Shown: one piece after another, positions 27,333-35,947 of the stretch | Position numbering within the stretch: the stretch's first letter is position 1 | How the letters are laid out: each line of letters opens with the position of its first letter | From: Zhenpiania hominis | GTDB taxonomy: Bacteria; Bacillota; Clostridia; Peptostreptococcales; Anaerovoracaceae | Direction: 5' to 3' | DNA length: 64,000 nt | NCBI RefSeq assembly: GCF_014333425.1 | Contig: NZ_JACRYT010000004.1 | Span: forward strand, 1-64,000 | Made by a program: the position numbers and the translations under genes | The notes under the pieces: generated by a model | What the model was told of the DNA's origin: nothing | The model's database searches: none | What the model saw: the letters and a program-made list of their open reading frames with translations, nothing else

Positions 27333-28266
27333 AGATCTGTATGATAACTACGAAGCTGCGAAAAACGTTTTTGATATGGCAGGCGACCAGATCAAGCAGT
27401 GGTGCTTTGACGGCGACGCGGAGACCCTCAAACAGACCCATGTAACGCAGCCAACGGTTTATACAGTAACCATGGCGGCTTATGAAGCTTTCCTGGAAGC
27501 CCTGGAAAAAGAAGGTCTGAAAGACGACATCGAGATCATCGGCTACGCGGGATTCAGCCTGGGAGAATACGCGGCTCTGACAGCGGCAGGCGCTATCGGG
27601 GAAATCAAAACCGGTATGGAAATCGTAACTAAGAGAGGTCAGATGATGAACGAAGCCGGCCTGGGTCCAGACGGACAGCCTATGGGAAAGATGGCGGCTG
27701 CTATGGCAAAGAGACCCCAGGTACTGGAAGCGGTAGAAGAGGCCAGAGGCGACGGCATCCTGGAGGGCGTAAATTTCAACTCTCCTTCCCAGACTGTGGT
27801 AGCGGGAGACAAAGACGCCATCGCCCGCTTTATGGATGTGGCGAAAGAAAAGAAAATCCGGGCAAAAGAACTTCCGGTAGGAACCGCGTTCCACAGCCCG
27901 ATGATGATACCGGCGGCGGATAAGCTGAAAACTGCTCTCAAAGAAGCGGGACTGAAAGCTCCAAACGCGAAAATCTACGCCAACGTAACGGCGGAAGATA
28001 TGATGAAGGACTTTGACGGAAAGGACGCGGGCGAATACCTGGCCGACATTATGTCCAGACAGGCGAAGAGCCCGGTTTACTGGGAAGAGACGGTTCATCA
28101 TTTTAAGAGAGACGGTGCGGAAATACTCATCGAGATCGGACCGGGAAAAACTCTTTCCGGACTGGCGAAAAAAACGGAAGCGGATCTGAAGCGCTTTAAC
28201 ATTGAAAACGCGGAGAGCCTGAAAGAAACCATCGAAGGGCTCAAGGCTCTGAAAGCAGAACAGTAA
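27277..28266 (+). CDS. fabD: Malonyl-CoA:ACP transacylase
   Basis: FabD loads malonate onto ACP. The 329-residue protein has the nucleophile Ser94 in GFSLGEYAA, the oxyanion-side GQGAQYPGMG near the N-terminus, and the catalytic His206 in AFHSPMM. I take ATG 27277, behind AAGGAGG inside the fabK 3' end; the frame is open 33 bases upstream but those residues (KKCLRRRKKS) are not family-like. The gene overlaps fabK by 56 bases and is followed 10 bases later by fabG. Confidence 0.95.
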   Translation: MKIGITFAGQGAQYPGMGKDLYDNYEAAKNVFDMAGDQIKQWCFDGDAETLKQTHVTQPTVYTVTMAAYEAFLEALEKEGLKDDIEIIGYAGFSLGEYAALTAAGAIGEIKTGMEIVTKRGQMMNEAGLGPDGQPMGKMAAAMAKRPQVLEAVEEARGDGILEGVNFNSPSQTVVAGDKDAIARFMDVAKEKKIRAKELPVGTAFHSPMMIPAADKLKTALKEAGLKAPNAKIYANVTAEDMMKDFDGKDAGEYLADIMSRQAKSPVYWEETVHHFKRDGAEILIEIGPGKTLSGLAKKTEADLKRFNIENAESLKETIEGLKALKAEQ

Positions 28267-28276
28267 GGAGACAGAG

Positions 28277-29017
28277 ATGTTAAAAGGAAAAGCGGCGATT
28301 ATTACAGGCGGCGTAAGAGGTATCGGAAAAGCCATTGCCAGGGAATTCTGCGAAAACGGCGCGGACGTGCTGCTGTGCTACCGCAGCAACGATGAACAGG
28401 CGCGGAAAACCGCGGAAGAACTTGCCGGGTTTGGAACCAGGATAGAGCTTCTGAAGGGCGATGTGGCGGACCCGGAGACTGCCAAAGCGGCAGTTGCCAA
28501 AGCAAAAGAATGCTTTGGACGCGTGGATATTCTGGTTAACAACGCGGGCATCACAAAGGACAAACTTTTGATGCGCATGTCGGATACCGATTTTACAGAC
28601 GTAATCAGCGCCAACCTGAACGGTTCCTTCTATTTCCTCAGCGCAGCGGCCAAAGTGATGATTAAACAGAAATCCGGAAGAATCATCAATTTATCTTCGG
28701 TGGCAGGCGTGAAAGGAAATCCGGGACAGGTTAACTACAGCGCGTCAAAAGCAGGCGTTGTCGGCATGACCATGTCAGCGGCAAAGGAGCTGGGAAGAAG
28801 AGGCATTACCGTAAACGCCATTGCGCCGGGATTTATTGATACAGATATGACGGCAGTGATGACCGATGACCAGAAAGCGAAGGCCGCGGAGGCCATCAGT
28901 CTCGGAAGAACCGGAAAGCCGGAGGATGTGGCGAAGACCGCGTTGTTTCTGGCGTCAGACGGCGCTGCCTATATTACCGGACAGACCATCTGCGTGGATG
29001 GCGGTCTGAATATGTAG
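28277..29017 (+). CDS. fabG: 3-oxoacyl-ACP reductase
   Basis: FabG reduces 3-oxoacyl-ACP with NADPH. This 246-residue short-chain dehydrogenase shows the cofactor motif TGGVRGIG, NNAG in the fourth strand, the catalytic Ser near 140, and Tyr154/Lys158 in YSASK. It ends with ITGQTICVDGGLNM, the standard FabG C-terminus. AAGGAGAC precedes the ATG. It lies centrally in the fab operon. Confidence 0.96.
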   Translation: MLKGKAAIITGGVRGIGKAIAREFCENGADVLLCYRSNDEQARKTAEELAGFGTRIELLKGDVADPETAKAAVAKAKECFGRVDILVNNAGITKDKLLMRMSDTDFTDVISANLNGSFYFLSAAAKVMIKQKSGRIINLSSVAGVKGNPGQVNYSASKAGVVGMTMSAAKELGRRGITVNAIAPGFIDTDMTAVMTDDQKAKAAEAISLGRTGKPEDVAKTALFLASDGAAYITGQTICVDGGLNM

Positions 29018-29043
29018 AGAATGAGAGAAAGGATTTTGAATAA

Positions 29044-30276
29044 ATGGAAAAGAGAGTTGTCATTACAGGAAGAGGAGCGGTGACGCCGGTTGGAAACACC
29101 CTTGCGGAGTCCTGGGAAAATATTAAAGCGGGAAAACACGGATTTGCGGAAATTACCCATTTTGACATAGAACCTCATAAAGTAAAGATGGGAGCGGAAG
29201 TAAAGAACTTTGACTTCGGCGATAAGAGAGCGGCCAAGAGACTGGATCTTTCTTCCCAGTATGCCTTAATTGCCGCGGAAGAAGCGGTTACGGATTCCGG
29301 TATTGTCAGCGGTGAAAACGTAAAGGCAGAGCGCTTCGGCGTGTTTGGAGCGACCGGAATCGGCGGGATTTCCACCCTGGAAAGCGAAGTCACAAAATGC
29401 GTGAAAAAAGGAACCATCGCCAGAGCCTCCGCTCTGCTGGTGCCGATGGTAATGCCTAACGCGGTAGCGGGAAACCTGGCGATTAAATTCAGCGCGAAAG
29501 GGCCCTGCTTTGGAACCGTATCTGCCTGCGCGTCGGGTACCCACGGAATTGGCGAAGCGTTCCGCAATATCAAGCATGGATACGCGGATGTATTGTTGGC
29601 CGGATCTTCCGAATCCGTCTTTACTCCGGTATGCTTCTCCGGATTTGCCAACATGAACGCTATGTCTACGAGAACAAACCCGGACAGATGCTCCACTCCG
29701 TTCGATGAAGAGCGAGACGGCTTCGTACTGGGCGAAGGGGCAGGATTCCTGGTTCTGGAAGAACTGGAACACGCCAAAGCGAGAGGCGCGAAGATCTACG
29801 GTGAGATCGTAGGATATGGCGCGACCTGTGACGCGTACCATATTACGGCGCCGGCTTCTGATGGGGAAGGCGCGGCTAACGCCATGGCTCTGGCCATTGA
29901 AGAAGCGGGAATTACGCCGGATCAGATCGATTATATCAACGCTCACGGAACCGGAACGCCATATAATGATCTGTTTGAAACCATCGCTGTTAAAAAAGTA
30001 TTCGGAGAGGATACAAAAGTTCCAATCAGTTCCACAAAGAGCATGACCGGACATCTTTTAGGAGCGGCAGGAGGCATTGAAACGGTACTTTGCGCCGAAG
30101 CCATCCGCGACGGGTTTATTCCGGCGACCATTGGCCTGGAAAAACCGGATCCGGAACTGACGCTGGACTACGTGCCGAATGAAGGAAGAAAAGCGGATCT
30201 GACCTATGTACTGTCCAATTCTTTAGGATTCGGCGGACACAACGGAACACTGATTGTTAAGAAATTTGAAGAATAG
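29044..30276 (+). CDS. fabF: 3-oxoacyl-ACP synthase II
   Basis: FabF elongates acyl-ACP with malonyl-ACP. The 410-residue thiolase-fold protein has the catalytic Cys162 (SACASGTHG) and the two catalytic His motifs NAHGTGTPYND and SMTGHLLGAAGG. Its length and ends are normal. AGAAAGGA is the likely ribosome binding site. A TAG stop is followed eight bases later by fabZ. Confidence 0.96.
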   Translation: MEKRVVITGRGAVTPVGNTLAESWENIKAGKHGFAEITHFDIEPHKVKMGAEVKNFDFGDKRAAKRLDLSSQYALIAAEEAVTDSGIVSGENVKAERFGVFGATGIGGISTLESEVTKCVKKGTIARASALLVPMVMPNAVAGNLAIKFSAKGPCFGTVSACASGTHGIGEAFRNIKHGYADVLLAGSSESVFTPVCFSGFANMNAMSTRTNPDRCSTPFDEERDGFVLGEGAGFLVLEELEHAKARGAKIYGEIVGYGATCDAYHITAPASDGEGAANAMALAIEEAGITPDQIDYINAHGTGTPYNDLFETIAVKKVFGEDTKVPISSTKSMTGHLLGAAGGIETVLCAEAIRDGFIPATIGLEKPDPELTLDYVPNEGRKADLTYVLSNSLGFGGHNGTLIVKKFEE

Positions 30277-30284
30277 GTGATCCC

Positions 30285-30710
30285 ATGCTGATGAATCAGG
30301 AACAGATAAAAGAAGTGATCCCTCACAGAGAACCATTCCTCCTTGTGGACGAGGTGCTGGAAATGGAGGCCGGAAAGTCGATTACCGCGCTGAAACATGT
30401 GAGAGAAGAGGAATATTATTTTCAGGGACATTTCCCGGAGCGAAAAGTAATGCCCGGCGTGCTGCAGGTGGAAGCTCTGGCCCAGGCCGGAGCGGTCGCT
30501 GTACTGTCCCTTCCGGAAAACAAAGGAAAACTGGCTTTCTTTGGATCGATCAAAGAAGCAAAATTCAAGCATCAGGTGGTACCGGGAGATACTCTGACTC
30601 TGAAGGTGCGTTTTGAAAAGCTGCGAAGCCGGGCGGGAACCGGGAAAGCGGAAGCCTGGGTTGGCGACAAGCTGGCCTGCAAGTGCGAAATCATGTTTAT
30701 GTTTGAATAG
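30285..30710 (+). CDS. fabZ: 3-hydroxyacyl-ACP dehydratase
   Basis: FabZ removes water from 3-hydroxyacyl-ACP. The 141-residue hot-dog protein has the catalytic His49 in QGHFPERKVMPGV and Glu63 in QVEALAQ. The ATG at 30285 and another two codons later are equally possible; AGGTGAT lies just upstream. It is the last enzyme gene of the elongation cycle in this operon and is followed 13 bases later by the regulator-flavoprotein fusion. Confidence 0.95.
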   Translation: MLMNQEQIKEVIPHREPFLLVDEVLEMEAGKSITALKHVREEEYYFQGHFPERKVMPGVLQVEALAQAGAVAVLSLPENKGKLAFFGSIKEAKFKHQVVPGDTLTLKVRFEKLRSRAGTGKAEAWVGDKLACKCEIMFMFE

Positions 30711-30723
30711 GGAGCGCGAAACG

Positions 30724-32175
30724 GTGGATAACATAAAAAAGATCAATGACCTCTTAGTAAATCTCTTCAATGTAGTTTTTAAATTGGAGGAGAAGGCACT
30801 GAAAGAATCCACCCGTAGAGACATATCTCTTACGGAACTGCATACGCTGGTCGCAATTGGCGAGGGAAAGCCGAAAACCATGAGCCAGGTTGCGGCCGCT
30901 TTGCAGATCAGCGTGGGCACGTTGACCGTATCTGTAAGCAGACTAGTAAAAAAAGGATACGCAGAGCGGTTTCGCATTCCGGAGGACAAACGAATCGTCA
31001 AAGTAAAATTGACAGAGGAAGGAATTGCCGCGGTTCGGGAGCACGAAGAATTTCATATGTCGATGATCCGAGACGCGGTTTCCCAAATTCCGGAGGAGCA
31101 GCTTGGCAAGTTCATTGAATCGATTGACAATATCAATGAATATCTGGTGATGCGCAAGCATCCGCCGGCCAAAGACCCGGGCCCTTTTTCTCTGAAACCA
31201 ATGGAGCTGGGGAAAGTGCATGTACCGGTTCCCATTTTTCAGGGTGCTCTCAGCATCGGTCTGTCTATGAGCCGCCTCGCGTCCGCCGTCGCCAGAGAAG
31301 GAGGCGTCGGTGTGATTGCCGCGTCTAAGATCGGTTTTCGGGAGCGGGATTTTCGGGAGAATCCCTTAGAAGCGAATAAGCGGGCACTGCGGAGAGAAAT
31401 TAAGCGGGCGCTGCAAATGGCAGGCAGCCGGGAGAATAGAGGCCCTATTGGGGTCAATATCCTCTGGTCTTCAAAAAATTGCAGGGAATATGTGAAAACC
31501 GCGGTAGAGGCGGGAGCGGAAGTGATTATCTGCGGCGCCGGAATTCCGACGAATCTTCCGCGCTACTGTAAGGATAAAAGAGTCGCTCTCGTTCCCATCG
31601 TTGCCTCAAAGCGGGCGGCAAATATTATTATCCGCAACTGGACCAAGAAATACAATCGGACTCCGGATGGGTTTATCTTTCAGGGACCCCTTGCCGGTGG
31701 ATATTTGGGAGTAAAAGAGTCTCAGATGGATGCGGCAGGCGAAGAATTCTACAAAAACATCGCGGATATAAAGGGAGAACTGGAAACGCTGGAACATTGC
31801 CCTCTAATTGTATGCGGAGGTATTTACAGCAGAGAAGATGCCGAAAAAGCCTATGTTTACGGGGCGGATGGTTTTCTGATGGGGACAAGATTTGTAACAA
31901 CCCAGGAATGCGACGCCAGTGATGTGTATAAAGAGGCCTACTTGGCATGTGGCGAAAAGGATGTGACTCTGATTACAAGCCCGGAGGGCTTTCCAGGCAG
32001 GGTAGTGGATAACGCGTATGTGTCCCGTATTGGAGAAGACCCCAGATGTATTACACAGGGACTGATAAACGCGGCTCTGGGAGATCTGGAAAATGGTCTG
32101 ATCTTCTGCGGAAGCAAGATTTATAAAGCGAAAAAAATCGAACGTGTGGCCGATATTTTTAAAGAATTTCAATGA
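30724..32175 (+). CDS. MarR/FabT-type regulator fused to a FabK-like flavin domain
   Basis: One uninterrupted frame of 483 residues joins two domains. Residues 1-145 are a MarR-family winged helix (SLTELHTLVAIGEG, LQISVGTLTVSVSRLVKKGY, wing IPEDKRIVKVKLTEEG), the same family as FabT, and the gene position at the end of a fab operon is where FabT would be expected. Residues 165-483 are a nitronate-monooxygenase/FabK-type TIM barrel (FQGALSIGLSMSRLASAVAR, NILWSSKN, GGIYSREDAEKAY, GTRFVTTQECDASD). The position of the FabK catalytic His is Tyr327 (AGGYLG in place of AGGHIG), so it may bind FMN or an acyl chain without acting as an enoyl reductase. The inferred role is an operon repressor that senses a flavin or acyl ligand through the fused barrel. 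The start is GTG 30724 behind GGGAG. Confidence 0.88.
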   Translation: MDNIKKINDLLVNLFNVVFKLEEKALKESTRRDISLTELHTLVAIGEGKPKTMSQVAAALQISVGTLTVSVSRLVKKGYAERFRIPEDKRIVKVKLTEEGIAAVREHEEFHMSMIRDAVSQIPEEQLGKFIESIDNINEYLVMRKHPPAKDPGPFSLKPMELGKVHVPVPIFQGALSIGLSMSRLASAVAREGGVGVIAASKIGFRERDFRENPLEANKRALRREIKRALQMAGSRENRGPIGVNILWSSKNCREYVKTAVEAGAEVIICGAGIPTNLPRYCKDKRVALVPIVASKRAANIIIRNWTKKYNRTPDGFIFQGPLAGGYLGVKESQMDAAGEEFYKNIADIKGELETLEHCPLIVCGGIYSREDAEKAYVYGADGFLMGTRFVTTQECDASDVYKEAYLACGEKDVTLITSPEGFPGRVVDNAYVSRIGEDPRCITQGLINAALGDLENGLIFCGSKIYKAKKIERVADIFKEFQ

Positions 32176-32198
32176 GTCAGGAAAGGAAAAGAAGACGA

Positions 32199-35100
32199 AT
32201 GCTTCACATTTTTTACGGCCGCGAAAACAAAAATAAAGATCAGTTTTTATTTGACTCCATAAAAGGCAGAACCTTGCTGCTGGTGCCGGATCAGTTCACC
32301 CTGCAGGCAGAAAGGGACGCCTTTTTTTATCTTGGAACAAAGGGGCTGATGGATCTGGAAGTCGTCAGTATTTCGCGGCTTGGTATGAAAGTTCTCGCCG
32401 AAACGGGGGGAGGAAGATGTCCGATGATTGATAAATACGGACGTCATATGCTCCTTACCAAAATTCTGCGTGAAAAGAAAGAAGCTTTGGGGATTTACAG
32501 AGGTCAGGAAAAAAAACAGTCTTTCATTGAAATGATGAATAATTTCATTTCTGAGCTTAAACAGTATGGGGTTGATCCCGATGCGTTAGACCGAATCGCC
32601 CAGGAGCTGAGCGAAAGTGCCTTTTTGCGCAAAAAATTGCAGGATGTCAGTATTATCTTCCGCAGCTACGAAAAACAGATTCAGGGAAAATATCTGGATA
32701 CCGAGGACTATGTAGATCAGTACGCGGAGAAAATTACCCAGTCCCAGATGGTGAAAAACTCCCGGATCTGGATCTACGGGTTTGACTCCTTTACTCCGAA
32801 AAATACAGAAGTAATCCGGCAGCTGATGAAAACAGCTCCTCAGGTGCATCTAATCATGACCGGCAGTACGGAAGGCAGGGATCAGGATGTTTTTTCCCTG
32901 ACGCAAAATTGGATCCGCAGATTTACAGAAATTGCCGAAGAAGAAGGGGTTGCCTGGGAAGTCGGGGAAATTCCCGATGCTTACATCATTAAAAATAAGA
33001 AAAAAGGCATACTGGGGATAGAGCAGGAATTGTACGCGCTTCCGGCGGAGCCCATTGCGAATACAGAAGGGATCACCTTAGTAAAAGCGGCCAACTACTA
33101 CAGCGAGGCTGAATCTGCCGCGGAAAAAGTTCTTTCCCTTGTACGGGATCAGGGGATGGCTTATCGGGATTTGATTCTGATCTGCAATGATATGGAGGTG
33201 CGGGGAACCATCATAAAGAGAGTCTTTTCCCAGTACGGCCTTGAACTGTTTCTGGACAAAAAACAGAATATCCTTCACAGCCCTTTCTCGGTATTTCTTT
33301 TATCCCTTTTGGAACTGAGCGGCAGAGGATACGGGACGGAATCGATCTTCCGCTTTCTGAAAACCGGACTGACGGATCTTTCGTGGGAAGAAGTGGAGGA
33401 ACTGGAGAATTACGCAAGGAAGTACCGCATTCGGGGAAATCGATGGACTGCGCCTTTTTCCAAAGGGGAAGAAGAGTATGGTCTGGAAGCGCTGCAAAAT
33501 TTAGAATCCGGCAGACAAAAAGTGGTATCTTTCGTAGAGCCTTTCCGGACAGAATTTCAGAAGGCGGGGACGGTAAAAGAACGCGTCGCGGTGCTGTATC
33601 GGTACCTGACAGATGTTTATCAGATTCCGGCGAAACTGGAGGTTATGATCCGAGAACAGGAAGAAGAGGGACTTCTTAACGCAGCAGGCGAAACCGCGCA
33701 GGTGTGGGGCCTTGTTATGGATGTACTGGATCAGTTTGTGGAAATCGTAGGCGACGAAACCATCCTGGCAGAAAGCTTCGGAGATATTCTGCGATCCGGA
33801 CTTGAGTCCATTGAGGTAGGGCTTTTACCGCCGTCCGCAGATGGATTGATTCTGGGCACCATGCAGAGAACCAGGAGCAGCCGTGTTCGCGGAATGTTAA
33901 TTCTGGGGGCGAATGAAGGGGTGCTCCCGGCGTCGGCAGGGATGGACAGCATTCTCAGTGAAGATGAAAAACGCTTTCTTTTTGAGCGGGAAATTGAAAT
34001 TTGCAAAGTGGATGAAATCCGTGTGCAGGAAGAAAAACTGGCGATCTATAAAAACCTGTCAAAACCTTCGGAATGTCTGTGGATGAGTTATTCGGTATCG
34101 GACAGTGAGGGAAAGGAACTAAAACCTTCTCCGGTGTTCCGAAAACTCCAGGAAATCTGCGCGGAACTGGAGTGTCGTCAGGACATTGTCAGCAGTGGAG
34201 ATGCCTGGGAACTGCTTCAGGCAGAGGATTCGACGATGGAGCATCTGACTGCCGCGTTGAGGGAGAGCATGGACGGCGGCGCGCTGGATCCGGTGTGGAA
34301 AGAAGCGCTATCCTGGTATCAGGGGAAAGGAAAATTGACCCAATTGCGGGAAGGCCTCTTTTTTACAAATAAACAGGAAGCGCTTTCTCGTGAACTAGTA
34401 GAAGCGATCTATAAAAGAGAGATGACAAAGGAATTATCCGTGAGCCCATCCAGGCTGGAACGCTACAGCAGATGCCCGTTTTCACATTTTATTGATTACG
34501 GCCTTAGGCCGGAAGAACAGCGGGTTTTCGAAATTGGCGGCAGAGAACTGGGGGATCTGTATCATACCTGTCTGATGGAGCTTTCCGCCTGGCTGACCCA
34601 GGAGGGCGTTTCTGTCGATGCTCCTGAATCCAGATGGCAGACCGTATCGCGGCAGGAGTGTGAGGAAAAAGTAAGAGAAATTTTAGAGCGACAAGCGGGC
34701 GAGTACCGTGAGGGGTTATTTTCCAGCGGAAAGGAAGAATCTTATCGGACTCGCCGCGCTGCCGCTATTTGCAGTGAAATCAGCTGGATTCTCATCGAAC
34801 ACGTGCGTCAGGGAAAGGTGAAATCCATCTCCTTTGAACAGGAATTTGGAAGAGGAAAGGCCCTTGAGCCTGTAACTGTGAAAACAGGGCAGGGCGATGT
34901 TTTGATTGAAGGTAAAATTGACCGGGTGGACGTGCTGCGGGATGGAAGAGTAAAAATCATTGACTATAAAACCGGGGCGGAAAAGTTCGATCTGAATGAA
35001 GTAAGAAAAGGGTTCCGGCTGCAGCTGATGCTTTATTTGCAGGCAGCCCAGGGAGTAGATCGTCAACCGGCTGGTGTCTTTTACTTTTTGATTCGCGAAC

Positions 35101-35501
35101 CGTCTGTCAGCGCGGAAAGCTTTTCCCCGGAAGAACTGGAGGACAAGGTGGAACAGGCGGTAAAACGAGGATGCAAAATGGATGGAGTGATGGTCGATGA
35201 TCCACAGGTAATCGAAGAAATCGCAGGTGACTTTACAGGCTTTTCCGATATTATAGCAGTGCGCAGGACACAGAAAGGCGTTTCGGCTCCGGGCGGCGCG
35301 CTGATGGAGGAGGAAACTTTTCATGAGCTGCAGAAAACGGTAGAGGAAAAGGTAAAGGAACTCTGTGAAGGCCTGCTTTCCGGGGAAATCGTTATCCGAC
35401 CCAAACGTTCTGGAACGAACAGTGCCTGTACCTGGTGCAAATATAAAGGGATTTGCCAATTCGATCCGGTCTTTGAAGACTGCGGTTATGAGATTATATA
35501 A
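32199..35501 (+). CDS. addB: ATP-dependent nuclease subunit B (AddB)
   Basis: AddB pairs with AddA to resect double-strand breaks and reach Chi sites. The 1100-residue protein has the C-terminal RecB-type nuclease (KIDRVD about 906-911, IIDYKTG about 922-928) and the four Cys that hold a 4Fe-4S cluster: Cys759 (SRCPFSHF) and Cys1077, 1080 and 1086 (ACTWCKYKGIC). The N-terminal GRENKNKDQF stands where other AddB proteins have a Walker A, so ATP binding by this subunit is doubtful. I prefer ATG 32199 over ATG 32172, which overlaps the previous stop but lacks a ribosome binding site. addA does not follow, unlike the usual addB-addA order. Confidence 0.92.
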   Translation: MLHIFYGRENKNKDQFLFDSIKGRTLLLVPDQFTLQAERDAFFYLGTKGLMDLEVVSISRLGMKVLAETGGGRCPMIDKYGRHMLLTKILREKKEALGIYRGQEKKQSFIEMMNNFISELKQYGVDPDALDRIAQELSESAFLRKKLQDVSIIFRSYEKQIQGKYLDTEDYVDQYAEKITQSQMVKNSRIWIYGFDSFTPKNTEVIRQLMKTAPQVHLIMTGSTEGRDQDVFSLTQNWIRRFTEIAEEEGVAWEVGEIPDAYIIKNKKKGILGIEQELYALPAEPIANTEGITLVKAANYYSEAESAAEKVLSLVRDQGMAYRDLILICNDMEVRGTIIKRVFSQYGLELFLDKKQNILHSPFSVFLLSLLELSGRGYGTESIFRFLKTGLTDLSWEEVEELENYARKYRIRGNRWTAPFSKGEEEYGLEALQNLESGRQKVVSFVEPFRTEFQKAGTVKERVAVLYRYLTDVYQIPAKLEVMIREQEEEGLLNAAGETAQVWGLVMDVLDQFVEIVGDETILAESFGDILRSGLESIEVGLLPPSADGLILGTMQRTRSSRVRGMLILGANEGVLPASAGMDSILSEDEKRFLFEREIEICKVDEIRVQEEKLAIYKNLSKPSECLWMSYSVSDSEGKELKPSPVFRKLQEICAELECRQDIVSSGDAWELLQAEDSTMEHLTAALRESMDGGALDPVWKEALSWYQGKGKLTQLREGLFFTNKQEALSRELVEAIYKREMTKELSVSPSRLERYSRCPFSHFIDYGLRPEEQRVFEIGGRELGDLYHTCLMELSAWLTQEGVSVDAPESRWQTVSRQECEEKVREILERQAGEYREGLFSSGKEESYRTRRAAAICSEISWILIEHVRQGKVKSISFEQEFGRGKALEPVTVKTGQGDVLIEGKIDRVDVLRDGRVKIIDYKTGAEKFDLNEVRKGFRLQLMLYLQAAQGVDRQPAGVFYFLIREPSVSAESFSPEELEDKVEQAVKRGCKMDGVMVDDPQVIEEIAGDFTGFSDIIAVRRTQKGVSAPGGALMEEETFHELQKTVEEKVKELCEGLLSGEIVIRPKRSGTNSACTWCKYKGICQFDPVFEDCGYEII

Positions 35502-35613
35502 GTAAGAGAACAGAAAAAAGTATCAATTTTGAGAAATATTCTTAAGGTTATAAAATGGGCAAACAAATTTTCCATAAAACAGCAAATTAGTTTCAAAAAA
35601 ACAGAATCCGCAG

Positions 35614-35643
35614 TTGACATACTTTCGGACTTGCTGATAGAAT
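35614..35643 (+). promoter_or_regulatory. Promoter of the aldehyde oxidoreductase leader
   Basis: A perfect TTGACA (35614-35619), 18 bases and an extended -10, TG-A-TAGAAT (35635-35643). Transcription from about 35650 leaves a leader of nearly 300 bases before the start codon. Confidence 0.8.
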
Positions 35644-35649
35644 ATTAAC

Positions 35650-35892
35650 AATGTAACAAATAAATAAGAGATCCGAGTCCTGATCCTCCTTCGCTTTGGC
35701 AAGGCATGGAGGCTGGACCGATAGGGTTTGTATGGAAACATGCAGGCCTCCCGCGTTTTGGAAAGGATTGATGCCGATAGTTCTTTGCCATGGTCTGCTT
35801 TGGGCGACAGAGCACGCAATGGCGGTGACTGTGCTTTTGATATGTTGAAATAAACACCCCCTTTCGGAACGTGCGGAAGGGGTTTTCTTTTT
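35650..35892 (+). ncRNA. Structured leader RNA, candidate riboswitch (Moco/Tuco type possible)
   Basis: Between promoter and terminator the RNA can form several stems: GTCC/GGAC enclosing CCTCC/GGAGG (about 35677-35719), a GAAA-tetraloop hairpin GTATG-GAAA-CATGC (about 35730-35745), and GCCAT/ATGGC (about 35787-35823) enclosing GCTTTG-GGCGA-CAGAGC. CCGATAG occurs twice. Ending in an intrinsic terminator directly before the ribosome binding site is the layout of a transcription-controlling riboswitch. A GNRA hairpin and position ahead of a molybdoenzyme gene suggest the molybdenum or tungsten cofactor RNA, but I cannot match the full consensus by eye. Confidence 0.6.
35854..35892 (+). terminator. 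Leader terminator before the aldehyde oxidoreductase gene
   Basis: ACCCCCTTTC pairs with GGAAGGGGTT around a short loop and is followed by TTTTCTTTTT. It lies between the leader RNA and the AATGGAGG ribosome binding site, so it must be bypassed for expression. Confidence 0.82.
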
Positions 35893-35947
35893 AGGGTTGT
35901 TACGTCGTTATTTTTTGAAGTAAGTAAAAAAATGGAGGCAAGCTATT

